A stretch of DNA of 49,676 bases from Actinomyces marseillensis (lineage in GTDB: Bacteria > Actinomycetota > Actinomycetes > Actinomycetales > Actinomycetaceae): assembly GCF_900155605.1 (NCBI RefSeq), contig NZ_LT707420.1, forward strand, positions 522,023 through 571,698. The letters are read 5' to 3'. Shown here piece after piece: positions 8,191-15,351 of the stretch (position 1 is its first letter; each line of letters starts with the position of its first letter). Under the pieces are notes generated by a model that was not told the DNA's origin, did no database searches, and worked only from the letters and a program-made list of their open reading frames with translations. The position numbers were made by a program, and so were the translations under genes.

Positions 8191-8753
8191 ATTCCCAGGC
8201 CTTCCACGATTTCAGCGCCCGGAAGCGCGGCAAGGAGTTCTCCGGGAACGAAGAGCTTTGAGCGGCGCAGTCCCGAGCCGATGCAGGACCATCCCTGCAC
8301 GCAACGCGAATCGATTAACAGTCGCCAGGCCTCGGGGATGCCAATCGGAGTGATCCCTCCGTATTCCATCCCCGAGGCCTCGACTGCGCGTTCTTGCGGC
8401 CAAAACGAGGCTTTTCGTACGTCGAGAAGCTTCTTCACCACGTGATTAACATCAGCATTCGTTGTCGCGCGTACAACACACGCTGCGATTCTTTCTTCAC
8501 CCGCGCGCTTGCCCGCAACCAAAATACAATTCGAGGACAGCGCAAGATCCATCCCGAAAGCTTGGGTGAGAACCTCCGTATCAGCCAGTTCTGGGTCAAC
8601 TTCACTTACTCGCGCTAACGAGGCCACCGCGGGGTTGGCCGCTTCAAGCGCAGTGAGCGCACGCGCGACTGGCGGAGCCACAAGATCGAGGTGCTCAAGA
8701 GCGGGACGGGTCTCCAAGTTTCCCGAACCTGGAATTTCAATCGATTCACTCAC
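8187..8753 (-). CDS. YbaK/EbsC-type aminoacyl-tRNA deacylase-like protein
   Basis: A 188-residue YbaK/ProX-domain protein. Members hydrolyse mischarged aminoacyl-tRNA in trans. Matching features are QAFGMDLALSSNCILVAG (strand and loop of the fold), DVRKASF, and VEASGMEYGGITPIGIP, which is the G-x-x-x-G-G-I-x-P-x-G motif of the family. The GTG at 8753 is chosen because GGAG lies nine bases upstream and it overlaps the stop of mobA by 8 bases; the frame extends upstream through mobA in another register. The tRNA or amino-acid specificity cannot be read from sequence. It was the distal gene of a mobA operon whose promoter has probably been lost with the mobA 5' end. Confidence 0.85.
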   Translation of the reverse strand: MSESIEIPGSGNLETRPALEHLDLVAPPVARALTALEAANPAVASLARVSEVDPELADTEVLTQAFGMDLALSSNCILVAGKRAGEERIAACVVRATTNADVNHVVKKLLDVRKASFWPQERAVEASGMEYGGITPIGIPEAWRLLIDSRCVQGWSCIGSGLRRSKLFVPGELLAALPGAEIVEGLGI

Positions 8754-9087
8754 CTGAGGTTTCTCCTTTAACGCAAAGCTTCCCGTCCATTGCATATGTC
8801 TGCGCACGTTCCAAATCAAGGGGAGTATCAATATCAGCGACCCACGATGCCGGGACCTCGATATCAACGGTATTGAGCTCGGCAAGCAGCGAACGCATCG
8901 AACGATTGACCCACTCACTCGCGGGGAACCGGCTCACTGCCTCCAGCGAAAAAACTCCGATGAGATTTTGGCGGTAACCATCGGCGCAGGCACTGACGCC
9001 ATCTACGTGCTTACCCTGCGCCGCCAAATCAGCCACGGCCTCGAGAAGAAGAGGAAAGCACAGCGATGCAAGGGGAGCGTCCAGTGG
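8746..9087 (-). pseudogene. mobA: mobA 3' remnant (molybdenum cofactor guanylyltransferase), 5' half deleted
   Basis: The frame encodes the C-terminal half of a MobA-type nucleotidyltransferase: LDAPLAS (the acidic D-x-P metal motif), LLLEAVADLAAQG, VDGVSACADGYRQNLIGVF, RSMRSLLAEL and the closing VADIDTPLDLERA. The N-terminal GTP-binding loop, which should read like LAGGxSxRxGxDK, is absent. Reading upstream past about 9087, the minus strand instead becomes the complement of narG. MobA attaches GMP to molybdopterin to make the bis-MGD cofactor used by nitrate reductase. A protein starting at the internal GTG 9036 would have 96 residues and could not work. Confidence 0.82.
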
Positions 9088-9341
9088 TTTCGCACCGTAT
9101 TCCGGAGGGCACCGTGTATATGCACCACGCTCAAGAGCGTGTTGCGAACACTCCTTTGAATGAATCGACCGGGCGTCGTGGTGGTTCGCATAACTCCTTG
9201 ACGCGCATCTTCTTGAAGCCCTCGCACTTGATCGGTGGTTATGGCCAGTTCACCTACGCCTATAACTACGTCGGTCCGACGGGTAACCAGCGCGATGAAG
9301 TCACCATGATTCGTCGCCGTAGCCAGGATGTGGAGTTCTGA
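9081..9341 (+). pseudogene. narG: narG 3' remnant (nitrate reductase alpha subunit), about the last 86 codons
   Basis: From PVVSHRIPEG through HHAQERVANTPLNE, RRGGSHNSLTRIFLKPSHLI and GGYGQFTYAYNYVGPTGNQR to the stop at 9341, the frame matches the extreme C terminus of actinobacterial NarG, a protein of about 1,240 residues. Everything upstream, including the Mo-bisMGD and [4Fe-4S] domains, is missing: at about 9080 the sequence switches to mobA on the opposite strand. Residues read before PVVSHR (EEEESTAMQGER) do not resemble NarG. The remnant keeps its normal 38-base spacing to narH, so the deletion is upstream only. Confidence 0.85.
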
Positions 9342-9379
9342 GGGTTCGTCCCCCAGATCTGAAGAGAGGGAATGAAACG

Positions 9380-10894
9380 ATGAAGGTCATGAGTCAAGTC
9401 GTCATGGTGATGAACCTTGACAAGTGCATTGGCTGCCACACCTGTTCGGTGACCTGTAAGCAGGCATGGACGAACCGCGAAGGTACCGAGTACATGTGGT
9501 TCAACAACGTTGAGACCCGACCGGGTGTTGGCTATCCGCGCACCTGGGAAGATCAGGATCACTGGAAGGGCGGGTGGCGCCTGACCAAGTCTGGCAAGCT
9601 CGTTCCTCGCAGCGGTGGGCGTTTGAAGAAGCTCGCAACGATCTTCGCAAACCCCGACATGCCTGAGATCGACGACTACTACGAGCCGTGGACATACGAT
9701 TACGATCGCCTGCTGTCCACGCCCGCCGGAGCGAAGGCAATGCCAACTGCTCGTGCACGCTCGCAGATGACGGGTAAGACCATCGACACCATCGAGTGGG
9801 GCCCGAACTGGGACGACAACTTGGGTGGCTCCTTGGAGACCATGCACGAGGACCCGACGCTTGCCAAGATGCAGACCATGGTGCAAACCAGCATCGAAGA
9901 AGCGTTCATGTTCTACCTGCCGCGTATCTGCAACCACTGCTTAAACCCCACTTGTGTGTCGGCCTGCCCCTCTGGCGCGATGTACAAGCGTGAAGAAGAT
10001 GGCATTGTTCTGGTTGACCAGGATGCCTGCCGTGGTTGGCGTATGTGCGTCTCCGGATGCCCCTACAAGAAGGTCTACTTCAACCACTCAACCGGTAAGG
10101 CCGAGAAGTGCACGCTGTGCTACCCGCGCATTGAAGTTGGCGAGCCGACGATCTGCTCTGAGACCTGCGTTGGTCGTCTGCGCTACCTGGGTGTTGTCCT
10201 CTACGACGCCGATCGCGTGACTGAGGCTGCTTCCGTGAAGGATGAGCAGGAGCTCTACTACGCTCAGCGTGATCTGATCCTGGATCCCAATGATCCCGAG
10301 GTCATCGCCGCAGCCCAGGCCTCTGGCATTCCGCGTTCCTTCATCGAGGCCGCGCAGAATTCCCCCGCCTACAAGCTGATTATCGACTACAAGCTGGCTC
10401 TTCCTCTGCACCCCGAATTCCGTACTCTCCCCATGGTGTGGTACATCCCGCCGCTCTCCCCGGTTGTGGACGCGGTGACCAAATCGGGTGCCGATGGTGA
10501 AAACCACAAGATTCTGCTGACCGCACTGTCCACCATGCGTATTCCGCTGGAATACTTGGCAGGACTGTTCAGCGCTGGAGATACTCGCCCTGTCGAGCTT
10601 TCGCTCCGCCGCCTTGCCGCCATGCGTTCCTACATGCGTGACGTCAATATGGGGCAGCCCGTGGATCCTTCGATCCCCGAGTCCGTGGGCATGACCGAAG
10701 AAGAAGTTCTGGCCATGTACCGTCTGCTCTCGATTGCAAAGTACGAGGATCGCTACGTGATCCCGACCTCGCACCCCGAGGAAATGCGTACCCCGACCCC
10801 GTACCTGTGCCCGGTGGGCGAAGGTACAGAGTCCGGCTGCGGTTCACACAAGGGTGGTAAGGTCCCCGTCTCGATTGGTCGGCGACCCGAATGA
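9380..10894 (+). CDS. narH: Respiratory nitrate reductase beta subunit
   Basis: A full-length 504-residue iron-sulfur subunit. Four cysteine groups are intact: C16-C19-C22-C26 in CIGCHTCSVTC; CNHCLNPTCVSACPSG; CRGWRMCVSGCPYKK, where tryptophan replaces one cysteine as in the [3Fe-4S] site of NarH; and CTLCYP with ICSETCVGR. It carries electrons from NarI haem to NarG on the cytoplasmic face of the membrane. The ATG at 9380 follows GAGAGGGAATGAAACG. The coding frame is undamaged although narG is truncated just upstream, so the NarG loss may be recent or transcription from elsewhere may continue. Confidence 0.97.
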   Translation: MKVMSQVVMVMNLDKCIGCHTCSVTCKQAWTNREGTEYMWFNNVETRPGVGYPRTWEDQDHWKGGWRLTKSGKLVPRSGGRLKKLATIFANPDMPEIDDYYEPWTYDYDRLLSTPAGAKAMPTARARSQMTGKTIDTIEWGPNWDDNLGGSLETMHEDPTLAKMQTMVQTSIEEAFMFYLPRICNHCLNPTCVSACPSGAMYKREEDGIVLVDQDACRGWRMCVSGCPYKKVYFNHSTGKAEKCTLCYPRIEVGEPTICSETCVGRLRYLGVVLYDADRVTEAASVKDEQELYYAQRDLILDPNDPEVIAAAQASGIPRSFIEAAQNSPAYKLIIDYKLALPLHPEFRTLPMVWYIPPLSPVVDAVTKSGADGENHKILLTALSTMRIPLEYLAGLFSAGDTRPVELSLRRLAAMRSYMRDVNMGQPVDPSIPESVGMTEEEVLAMYRLLSIAKYEDRYVIPTSHPEEMRTPTPYLCPVGEGTESGCGSHKGGKVPVSIGRRPE

Positions 10895-11628
10895 GTCAAA
10901 AGACCGCGACTTTCATTCCGACGCGTAACCCGGCTCCCGCGGTTCCGGTTGTGAACCAGAGCCGGGAGTCACGCGCCGCAACCTTCATGATCGCTGCTGC
11001 CCTTTTGGATTACCCGGGGCAGGAATGGGATGAGATCCTCGCTCAGATTGACTCCTCTTTGGGGCATGTCAGTACCGAGGCTGCTGCGGAGTTTTCGCAG
11101 TTCCTTGAGTGGGCACGAGGCAAGTCGCGTCGTGAGGTCGAAGAGGCCTACGTTGAGACCTTCGACCAGAAGCGTCGCTGCTGCTTGGAGCTGACCTACT
11201 ACGCTACGGGTGACACCCGCCAGCGCGGTATTGCTTTGACCATTGTTCGTGACCTCTACGCCGCCGTTGGCTGGCAGCTTGAGAATGATCAGCTGCCCGA
11301 CTACCTTCCCAATATTTTGGAGTTGGCGGCGCGAACCGAAGGTGAAGAGCATGAGCTGGTCGAGGCTATGCTGGCTTCGCACCGCGAGGGTGTTGAGATC
11401 CTTCACGCGGCACTGCTTTCGCTGTCTTCGCCTTGGGCGCATGTGGTTGCTGCTTTGCGAATGGCTTTGCCCGAGGTAGATGACGCAACTTTTGCTCGCA
11501 TGCAGACCCTGGTCCGTCAGGGTCCCCCGACCGAGATGGTCGGTATGGCCGATCGAAGCGAACTGCCGTGGCCCACTATCCAAACACCGTCTTCCCTTGT
11601 TTCGCCCGCGGGTGAGAACGAACTCTAA
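10891..11628 (+). CDS. narJ: Nitrate reductase assembly chaperone
   Basis: A 245-residue TorD/NarJ-family chaperone, all-helical and cytosolic, with the family stretch VEEAYVETFDQKRRCCLELTYY shortened here to its core ETFDQKRRCCLELTYY. NarJ binds apo-NarG and guides molybdenum cofactor insertion and membrane docking of NarGH. It overlaps narH by four bases (ATGA), implying coupled translation, and precedes narI. Its client NarG is missing in this window, so the protein should have no work unless another molybdoenzyme subunit exists elsewhere. Confidence 0.93.
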   Translation: MSQKTATFIPTRNPAPAVPVVNQSRESRAATFMIAAALLDYPGQEWDEILAQIDSSLGHVSTEAAAEFSQFLEWARGKSRREVEEAYVETFDQKRRCCLELTYYATGDTRQRGIALTIVRDLYAAVGWQLENDQLPDYLPNILELAARTEGEEHELVEAMLASHREGVEILHAALLSLSSPWAHVVAALRMALPEVDDATFARMQTLVRQGPPTEMVGMADRSELPWPTIQTPSSLVSPAGENEL

Positions 11629-11636
11629 GGATTGTC

Positions 11637-12425
11637 ATGAACCTTTTCCTCTGGGGAGTGCTTCCCTACATTTCTTTCACCCTCCTTATCGGCGGGTTGA
11701 TTTGGCGCTATCGCACCGATCAGTACGGGTGGACCTCGCGTTCATCTCAGCTCAATGAAGGCCGCATCCTGCGTCTGTCATCGCCCCTATTCCACTTCGG
11801 TATTTTGGGCGTTGCTGCAGGCCACGTCATGGGCCTGGTTATTCCGCAGTCCTGGACCGAGGCAATGGGCGTAAGCGAGCATGCTTACCACATGGTGGCC
11901 ATCATTGGTGGTGGTATTGCTGGCCTGATGACGCTGGTTGGTCTGTTCGGCCTCTTGTATCGACGCATTGTCAAGAAGTCGGTGCGTCTGGCAACTAACC
12001 GCAATGACATCTTCATGTACCTTCTCTTGACCTGCGCCATCCTCTTGGGAGCTGCGGCGACTTTGACGACGCAGATCTTGGGTAAGCCTGGTGGTTACAA
12101 CTACCGCGAGACAATCGCGGTGTGGTTCCGTTCGATTTTCACGCTCCAGCCTGATGTCTCTTTGATGACGGACGTCCCGCTCCAGTTCAAGCTGCACATC
12201 ATTGCTGCCTTCATCCTTTTTGCTGCCTGGCCTTTCACCCGTCTGGTGCACGTCGTCTCGGCTCCGGTGGCATACCCGACGCGTCCTTACGTTGTCTACC
12301 GCTCACGTCGATCGGCGACTTCTACCTCTCGTCCCGCACGAGGCTGGACGCCGGTTCGAGGTGGCGCTGCAGGTCCCAAGGCCCAGAGCTTCCCCGAAGA
12401 TGATGCTCCCTATCAGGGTGCCTGA
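11637..12425 (+). CDS. narI: Nitrate reductase gamma subunit (cytochrome b)
   Basis: A 262-residue membrane protein with five hydrophobic helices, beginning MNLFLWGVLPYISFTLLIGG. Haem-ligand histidines are expected in SPLFHFGILGVAAGHVMGLV and in the later FKLHIIAAFILFAAWPFTRLVH, both visible. It oxidises menaquinol outside and passes electrons inward to NarH. The C-terminal 45 residues are polar and rich in Arg, Ser and Pro. The ATG follows narJ after 8 bases with AAGGATT upstream. A 14-base perfect hairpin follows the stop. Confidence 0.95.
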   Translation: MNLFLWGVLPYISFTLLIGGLIWRYRTDQYGWTSRSSQLNEGRILRLSSPLFHFGILGVAAGHVMGLVIPQSWTEAMGVSEHAYHMVAIIGGGIAGLMTLVGLFGLLYRRIVKKSVRLATNRNDIFMYLLLTCAILLGAAATLTTQILGKPGGYNYRETIAVWFRSIFTLQPDVSLMTDVPLQFKLHIIAAFILFAAWPFTRLVHVVSAPVAYPTRPYVVYRSRRSATSTSRPARGWTPVRGGAAGPKAQSFPEDDAPYQGA

Positions 12426-12442
12426 TCTGTGGGTGATGTGAT

Positions 12443-12482
12443 CTGGGGCCTGTATGTGCTGACCTGCGCATACAGGCCCCAG
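12443..12482. terminator. Hairpin closing the nar operon
   Basis: CTGGGGCCTGTATG (12443-12456) pairs perfectly with CATACAGGCCCCAG (12469-12482) around a 12-base loop, 17 bases after narI. It is followed by TATTTG rather than a long T tract, as with several other hairpins in this window. Confidence 0.72.
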
Positions 12483-12558
12483 TATTTGAAACGAATGACG
12501 GCTAGTTGTTGTCTGTGCACTAGAATGTCAACCAAGTCCCTCAAGACAAGGAGTAGCT

Positions 12559-12606
12559 GTGACTAACGGCGAGGTGAAAGCCGGTCGATTCTCCTTTCTG
12601 ATATAA
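12559..12606 (+). other. 15-codon ORF at the edge of an AT-rich island (truncated gene or leader)
   Basis: GTG at 12559 with CAAGGAG five bases upstream opens a frame VTNGEVKAGRFSFLI and stops at 12604-12606. The first 40 bases have the composition of the native genome, but from about 12600 the DNA turns AT-rich and enters the SemiSWEET segment. This looks like the 5' end of a native gene cut by insertion of foreign DNA. A short leader peptide is the alternative. I cannot say which gene it was. Confidence 0.35.
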
Positions 12607-12625
12607 AAACCCCAGGAGGTATTAC

Positions 12626-12889
12626 ATGTCTAAACAAAAAATTAATCGCTTTGTCGGATCTATTGGAGCTTTTATTGGGATCCTTGTCTTTATTGCATAT
12701 ATTCCACAAATTATCGCTAACTTACAAGGAGAAAAAGCTCAACCATTCCAACCACTATTCGCAGCATTTTCTTGTTTAATTTGGGTAATCTATGGTTGGA
12801 CAAAAGAACCTAAAAAAGACTGGATCCTCATCATTCCCAATGCAGCGGGAGTGATATTAGGCGGTTTAACTTTTATTACTTCTTTATAA
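12626..12889 (+). CDS. SemiSWEET-type sugar transporter, likely foreign
   Basis: An 87-residue protein with three membrane helices and the PQ motif FIAYIPQI in helix 1, the hallmark of bacterial SemiSWEETs, which work as dimers to move sugars down their gradient. Its length is typical (85-95). The ribosome site AGGAGG is seven bases upstream of the ATG. Codon use (AAA, TTA, ATT, TTT) and low GC contrast sharply with every neighbour. From memory it resembles SemiSWEETs of oral streptococci and other low-GC bacteria, which points to horizontal transfer. It is flanked by AT-rich noncoding DNA and a possible terminator. Confidence 0.88.
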   Translation: MSKQKINRFVGSIGAFIGILVFIAYIPQIIANLQGEKAQPFQPLFAAFSCLIWVIYGWTKEPKKDWILIIPNAAGVILGGLTFITSL

Positions 12890-12904
12890 AAATTAAATAA
12901 ACAA

Positions 12905-12935
12905 AACCAGCAGCTTCATAAAATAGTTGCCGGTT
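12905..12935 (+). terminator. Likely terminator after the SemiSWEET gene
   Basis: AACCAGCAGCT (12905-12915) pairs with AGTTGCCGGTT (12925-12935) with one mismatch and one G-T pair around a 9-base AT loop, followed by ATTTC. It lies 16 bases after the stop codon. Confidence 0.55.
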
Positions 12936-13300
12936 ATTTCTGCCGATTGCAAGCATTCTATTTGTTCGGGCGAACTATATTCAACAATATATATACCGAA
13001 TTTAAATCTAAATTAACTAAATTAGATTTCATATACAAATAGACTAAAGTTCAATTTGGTACAAATGTGGCACAAATAAGACTTTTCGTAAAACCTGGTT
13101 TGACAAGAATAGCTTTCAATTAAAGTGAAAACAATGCAATATCTTCTGTTTTCGGAACTATATATACATATTGATTTTATAAAATATGAATCAATTTATT
13201 TTAAACAGGGGAATAGTTTAGTTCTGTAGAAATGTAATTTATACACTTACAAAGCTTATTCTGACAAACTTTATGACTGTTTATGGAAAAGGGGTAGAGA

Positions 13301-14011
13301 TTGAACGGCATCGAATACATGATCACCCAGTTGGCGACCGCGTCTCCCGCTCAACGCAAGGTTTTGCATGCGTTGACAGATATTGGTCGAGAGGCAACCG
13401 TCGTTGAGGTTGCCGAGTACCTTGGCATTCACAAGAACTCTGTCCGTGAGACCCTGATCCCCTTACTCGAACAGGGTTTGGTCGTGCGCCGCACGCATTC
13501 GCCCGAAGGTCGCGGTCGTCCCGCGATGTACTACGAAATTGCTGTCCTTGAAGACGCAGCTCGCCTCCAGCGTCAGTCGACAGAACTTCTTATTGCTGCG
13601 GCCTCGGCAATGGCGCAGGCGGACGATGGCGGCGAACAGCTTGCGGACGCAATGGGGCGCAACTGGGGGCAGCAGTATGTTGACCTCATTCGCGAATCAG
13701 GTGCTTTTGATGCTGCTCACGATGATCAGGAAGCACTCTTCTCTTTGTTGAGGGTGTTCCTCTCGACGCGCGGCTTCCGTGCCGAAAATACCGATGACGG
13801 GAATCTTTCCATTAATTCCTGCCCCTACGTGGGTATTGGGGATACCCGTATTCAACAGATCGTTTGTCGCATGCACGGCTCGGCCGTCCGCCACATTGTG
13901 GAGGAGCTGAGCAATGGGGATATCTCCTTGACGGTTGTTCCCTTTGCTGATGATTGCGGATGTCGTGTGCTCTTTGAAGATATTCCCGTACGCCAAGCAG
14001 CTGGAGAATGA
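13301..14011 (+). CDS. HTH regulator with C-terminal cysteine cluster (possible Fe-S sensor)
   Basis: A 236-residue protein beginning at TTG 13301 (AAAAGGGG is six bases upstream) or at ATG 13319. Residues 15-80 form a winged helix: EVAEYLGIHKNSVRETLIPL then RGRPAMYYEI. The C-terminal part has C174 in NSCPYVG, C189 in QIVCRMHG, and C219/C221 in DDCGCRVLF. This arrangement is like COG2345/SufR-type regulators, which hold an iron-sulfur cluster and sense oxygen, NO or cluster supply. Lying between nar genes and the molybdate transporter, it is a good candidate for the anaerobic or nitrate control protein. Cluster binding is inferred from the cysteines. Confidence 0.8.
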   Translation: MNGIEYMITQLATASPAQRKVLHALTDIGREATVVEVAEYLGIHKNSVRETLIPLLEQGLVVRRTHSPEGRGRPAMYYEIAVLEDAARLQRQSTELLIAAASAMAQADDGGEQLADAMGRNWGQQYVDLIRESGAFDAAHDDQEALFSLLRVFLSTRGFRAENTDDGNLSINSCPYVGIGDTRIQQIVCRMHGSAVRHIVEELSNGDISLTVVPFADDCGCRVLFEDIPVRQAAGE

Positions 14012-14048
14012 CGTATTTGCGGAGAGTTAGTTAAAAAAATTCAATTTA

Positions 14049-14078
14049 TTCGGAAATATCTGTTTATTTCCATTAAAC
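14049..14078 (+). promoter_or_regulatory. Possible leaderless promoter of the HTH-Mop gene
   Basis: TTCGGA (14049-14054) and TAAACT (14073-14078) are 18 bases apart, and the GTG start follows the -10 box by only seven bases with no ribosome site. This spacing is what a leaderless transcript would give, and such transcripts are common in actinobacteria. The -35 box is poor. Confidence 0.4.
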
Positions 14079-14085
14079 TGAGTGC

Positions 14086-14502
14086 GTGCCACACTACAAA
14101 ATCTCCACTCTTGCGACCCTCCTTGGTGTTAGTGACGATACCGTTCGTCGTTGGCTCGACGAGGGCCTAGTTAGACGCGCGGAAAACAATGGAAATAATG
14201 GGCCACTACGCGTTGATGGCGCATCGGTTGCCGAGCTCATCGTCAGTCAACCCGAAGTTCACCAGATCGCTGCAGGACAGGACTCTCAGTCCGTTCGAAA
14301 CCACCTTCAAGGGCTGGTAATTGCTATCCGCAGTGACACAGTAATGAGCCAAGTCGATTTGCAGTGTGGTCCCTATCGAGTCGTCTCTCTGATCTCCACT
14401 GAAGGGGTGCGTGAGCTGGGGCTTGAGGTTGGCTCTATTGCTATGGCACAAATCAAAGCAACGAATGTTTCTCTTCAAATCCCGCGCGGAGGGAACCTAT
14501 GA
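14086..14502 (+). CDS. Excisionase-like HTH plus Mop (molybdate-binding) regulator
   Basis: A 138-residue protein with two parts. Residues 1-50 are a MerR/excisionase-type helix-turn-helix (ISTLATLLGVSDDTVRRWLD). Residues about 70-138 form a TOBE/Mop domain, visible as VRNHLQGLVIAIRSDTVMSQ and ELGLEVGSIAMAQIKATNVS, the fold that binds molybdate or tungstate oxyanions. This domain pair occurs in small regulators beside molybdate ABC transporters. It overlaps modA by four bases, so it most likely senses molybdate and controls modABC. The GTG start lacks a ribosome site, so the gene may be leaderless. Confidence 0.88.
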   Translation: MPHYKISTLATLLGVSDDTVRRWLDEGLVRRAENNGNNGPLRVDGASVAELIVSQPEVHQIAAGQDSQSVRNHLQGLVIAIRSDTVMSQVDLQCGPYRVVSLISTEGVRELGLEVGSIAMAQIKATNVSLQIPRGGNL

Positions 14503-15323
14503 AACGCTTCAGTGGAATTGCCGTCATCGCGGCATTAAGTCTTATTGCTCTCTCATCGTGTTCGGGAGGAAGTGGATCAGCTTCCTCTAGTTCCTCCGAG
14601 GCCTCGTCAACGGCGCCGACTGCCAGCGCAACGCCCGTCGAACTCAAGGTTTTCGCAGCAGCCTCGCTCAACAAGGCATTCCCCGAGATGGCCGACACAC
14701 TCCTCAAGGAAAGTGATCCGAACATCAAGGTGACCTTCAACTTCCAGGGCTCATCGACTCTGGTTGACCAGATGAAGGAAGGCGCACCTGCTGACGTTTT
14801 TGCATCTGCAGACCAGAAGAACATGACCAAAGCAAGTGATGCGAAGCTCGTCGATATGCCAAAGCCCTTCGCATCTAATGTCCTGACACTGATTGTCCCC
14901 AAGGGAAATCCGGGAAAGATCACCGGCCTCGACGCTTCTTTGGATGGGAAGAAGCTCGTTGTGTGCGCACAGGGCGTTCCCTGCGGTAACGCGACCAAGC
15001 AATTGGCGGAAAAGCTTGGCGTCACGCTCAACCCGGTTTCTGAAGAACAGAAGGTGACGGACGTACGCGCAAAGGTCGAGAGCGGTGAAGCCGATGCAGG
15101 CCTGGTCTATGCGACCGATGCGAAGGCCGCTGGCGACAAGGTCGAAACCATCGAGGTTGCTCGAGCGAACGAGGTCGTGAACTCATACCCGATCGCCCTG
15201 ACCGTCTCGACAAAGAACAAGGAAGCCGCGCAGAAGTTCATCGATGCCGTTCTTTCCGACAAGGGACAGGCGGTGCTGAAGAAGTACGGCTTCTCGGGTC
15301 CGATTGCCTCTGATCAGGGCTGA
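14499..15323 (+). CDS. modA: Molybdate-binding lipoprotein
   Basis: A 274-residue periplasmic-type binding protein anchored by a lipid. The signal sequence ends in a lipobox with cysteine 21 (LIALSSC), followed by a Ser/Ala/Thr-rich linker. The ModA hallmarks are KVFAAASLNKAFPEM, FNFQGSSTLVDQM, APADVFASADQKNM and a late DAGLVYATDAKAAG. It captures molybdate and delivers it to the fused permease-ATPase encoded immediately downstream. ATG 14499 overlaps the stop of the Mop regulator gene. Confidence 0.96.
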   Translation: MKRFSGIAVIAALSLIALSSCSGGSGSASSSSSEASSTAPTASATPVELKVFAAASLNKAFPEMADTLLKESDPNIKVTFNFQGSSTLVDQMKEGAPADVFASADQKNMTKASDAKLVDMPKPFASNVLTLIVPKGNPGKITGLDASLDGKKLVVCAQGVPCGNATKQLAEKLGVTLNPVSEEQKVTDVRAKVESGEADAGLVYATDAKAAGDKVETIEVARANEVVNSYPIALTVSTKNKEAAQKFIDAVLSDKGQAVLKKYGFSGPIASDQG

Positions 15324-15351
15324 GATTCCGAAGAGAACAGAATTCATACCG

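Larger units (their letters stand above)
12607..13290. other. AT-rich island around the SemiSWEET gene
   Basis: This stretch is visibly AT-rich, with runs such as AACAATATATATACCG, while flanking genes are clearly GC-richer. Apart from the SemiSWEET gene, 12890-13300 contains no credible coding frame. It holds a hairpin just after that gene and a possible plus-strand promoter TTGACA (13100-13105) with TAAAGT after 15 bases, which could drive the regulator at 13301. No transposase, integrase or flanking long repeat is visible, so the mode of entry is unknown. Confidence 0.7.

Noticed and set aside
12600-13300. AT-rich island as an insertion sequence or prophage end
   Set aside because: No transposase, integrase, terminal inverted repeats or target duplication could be seen.
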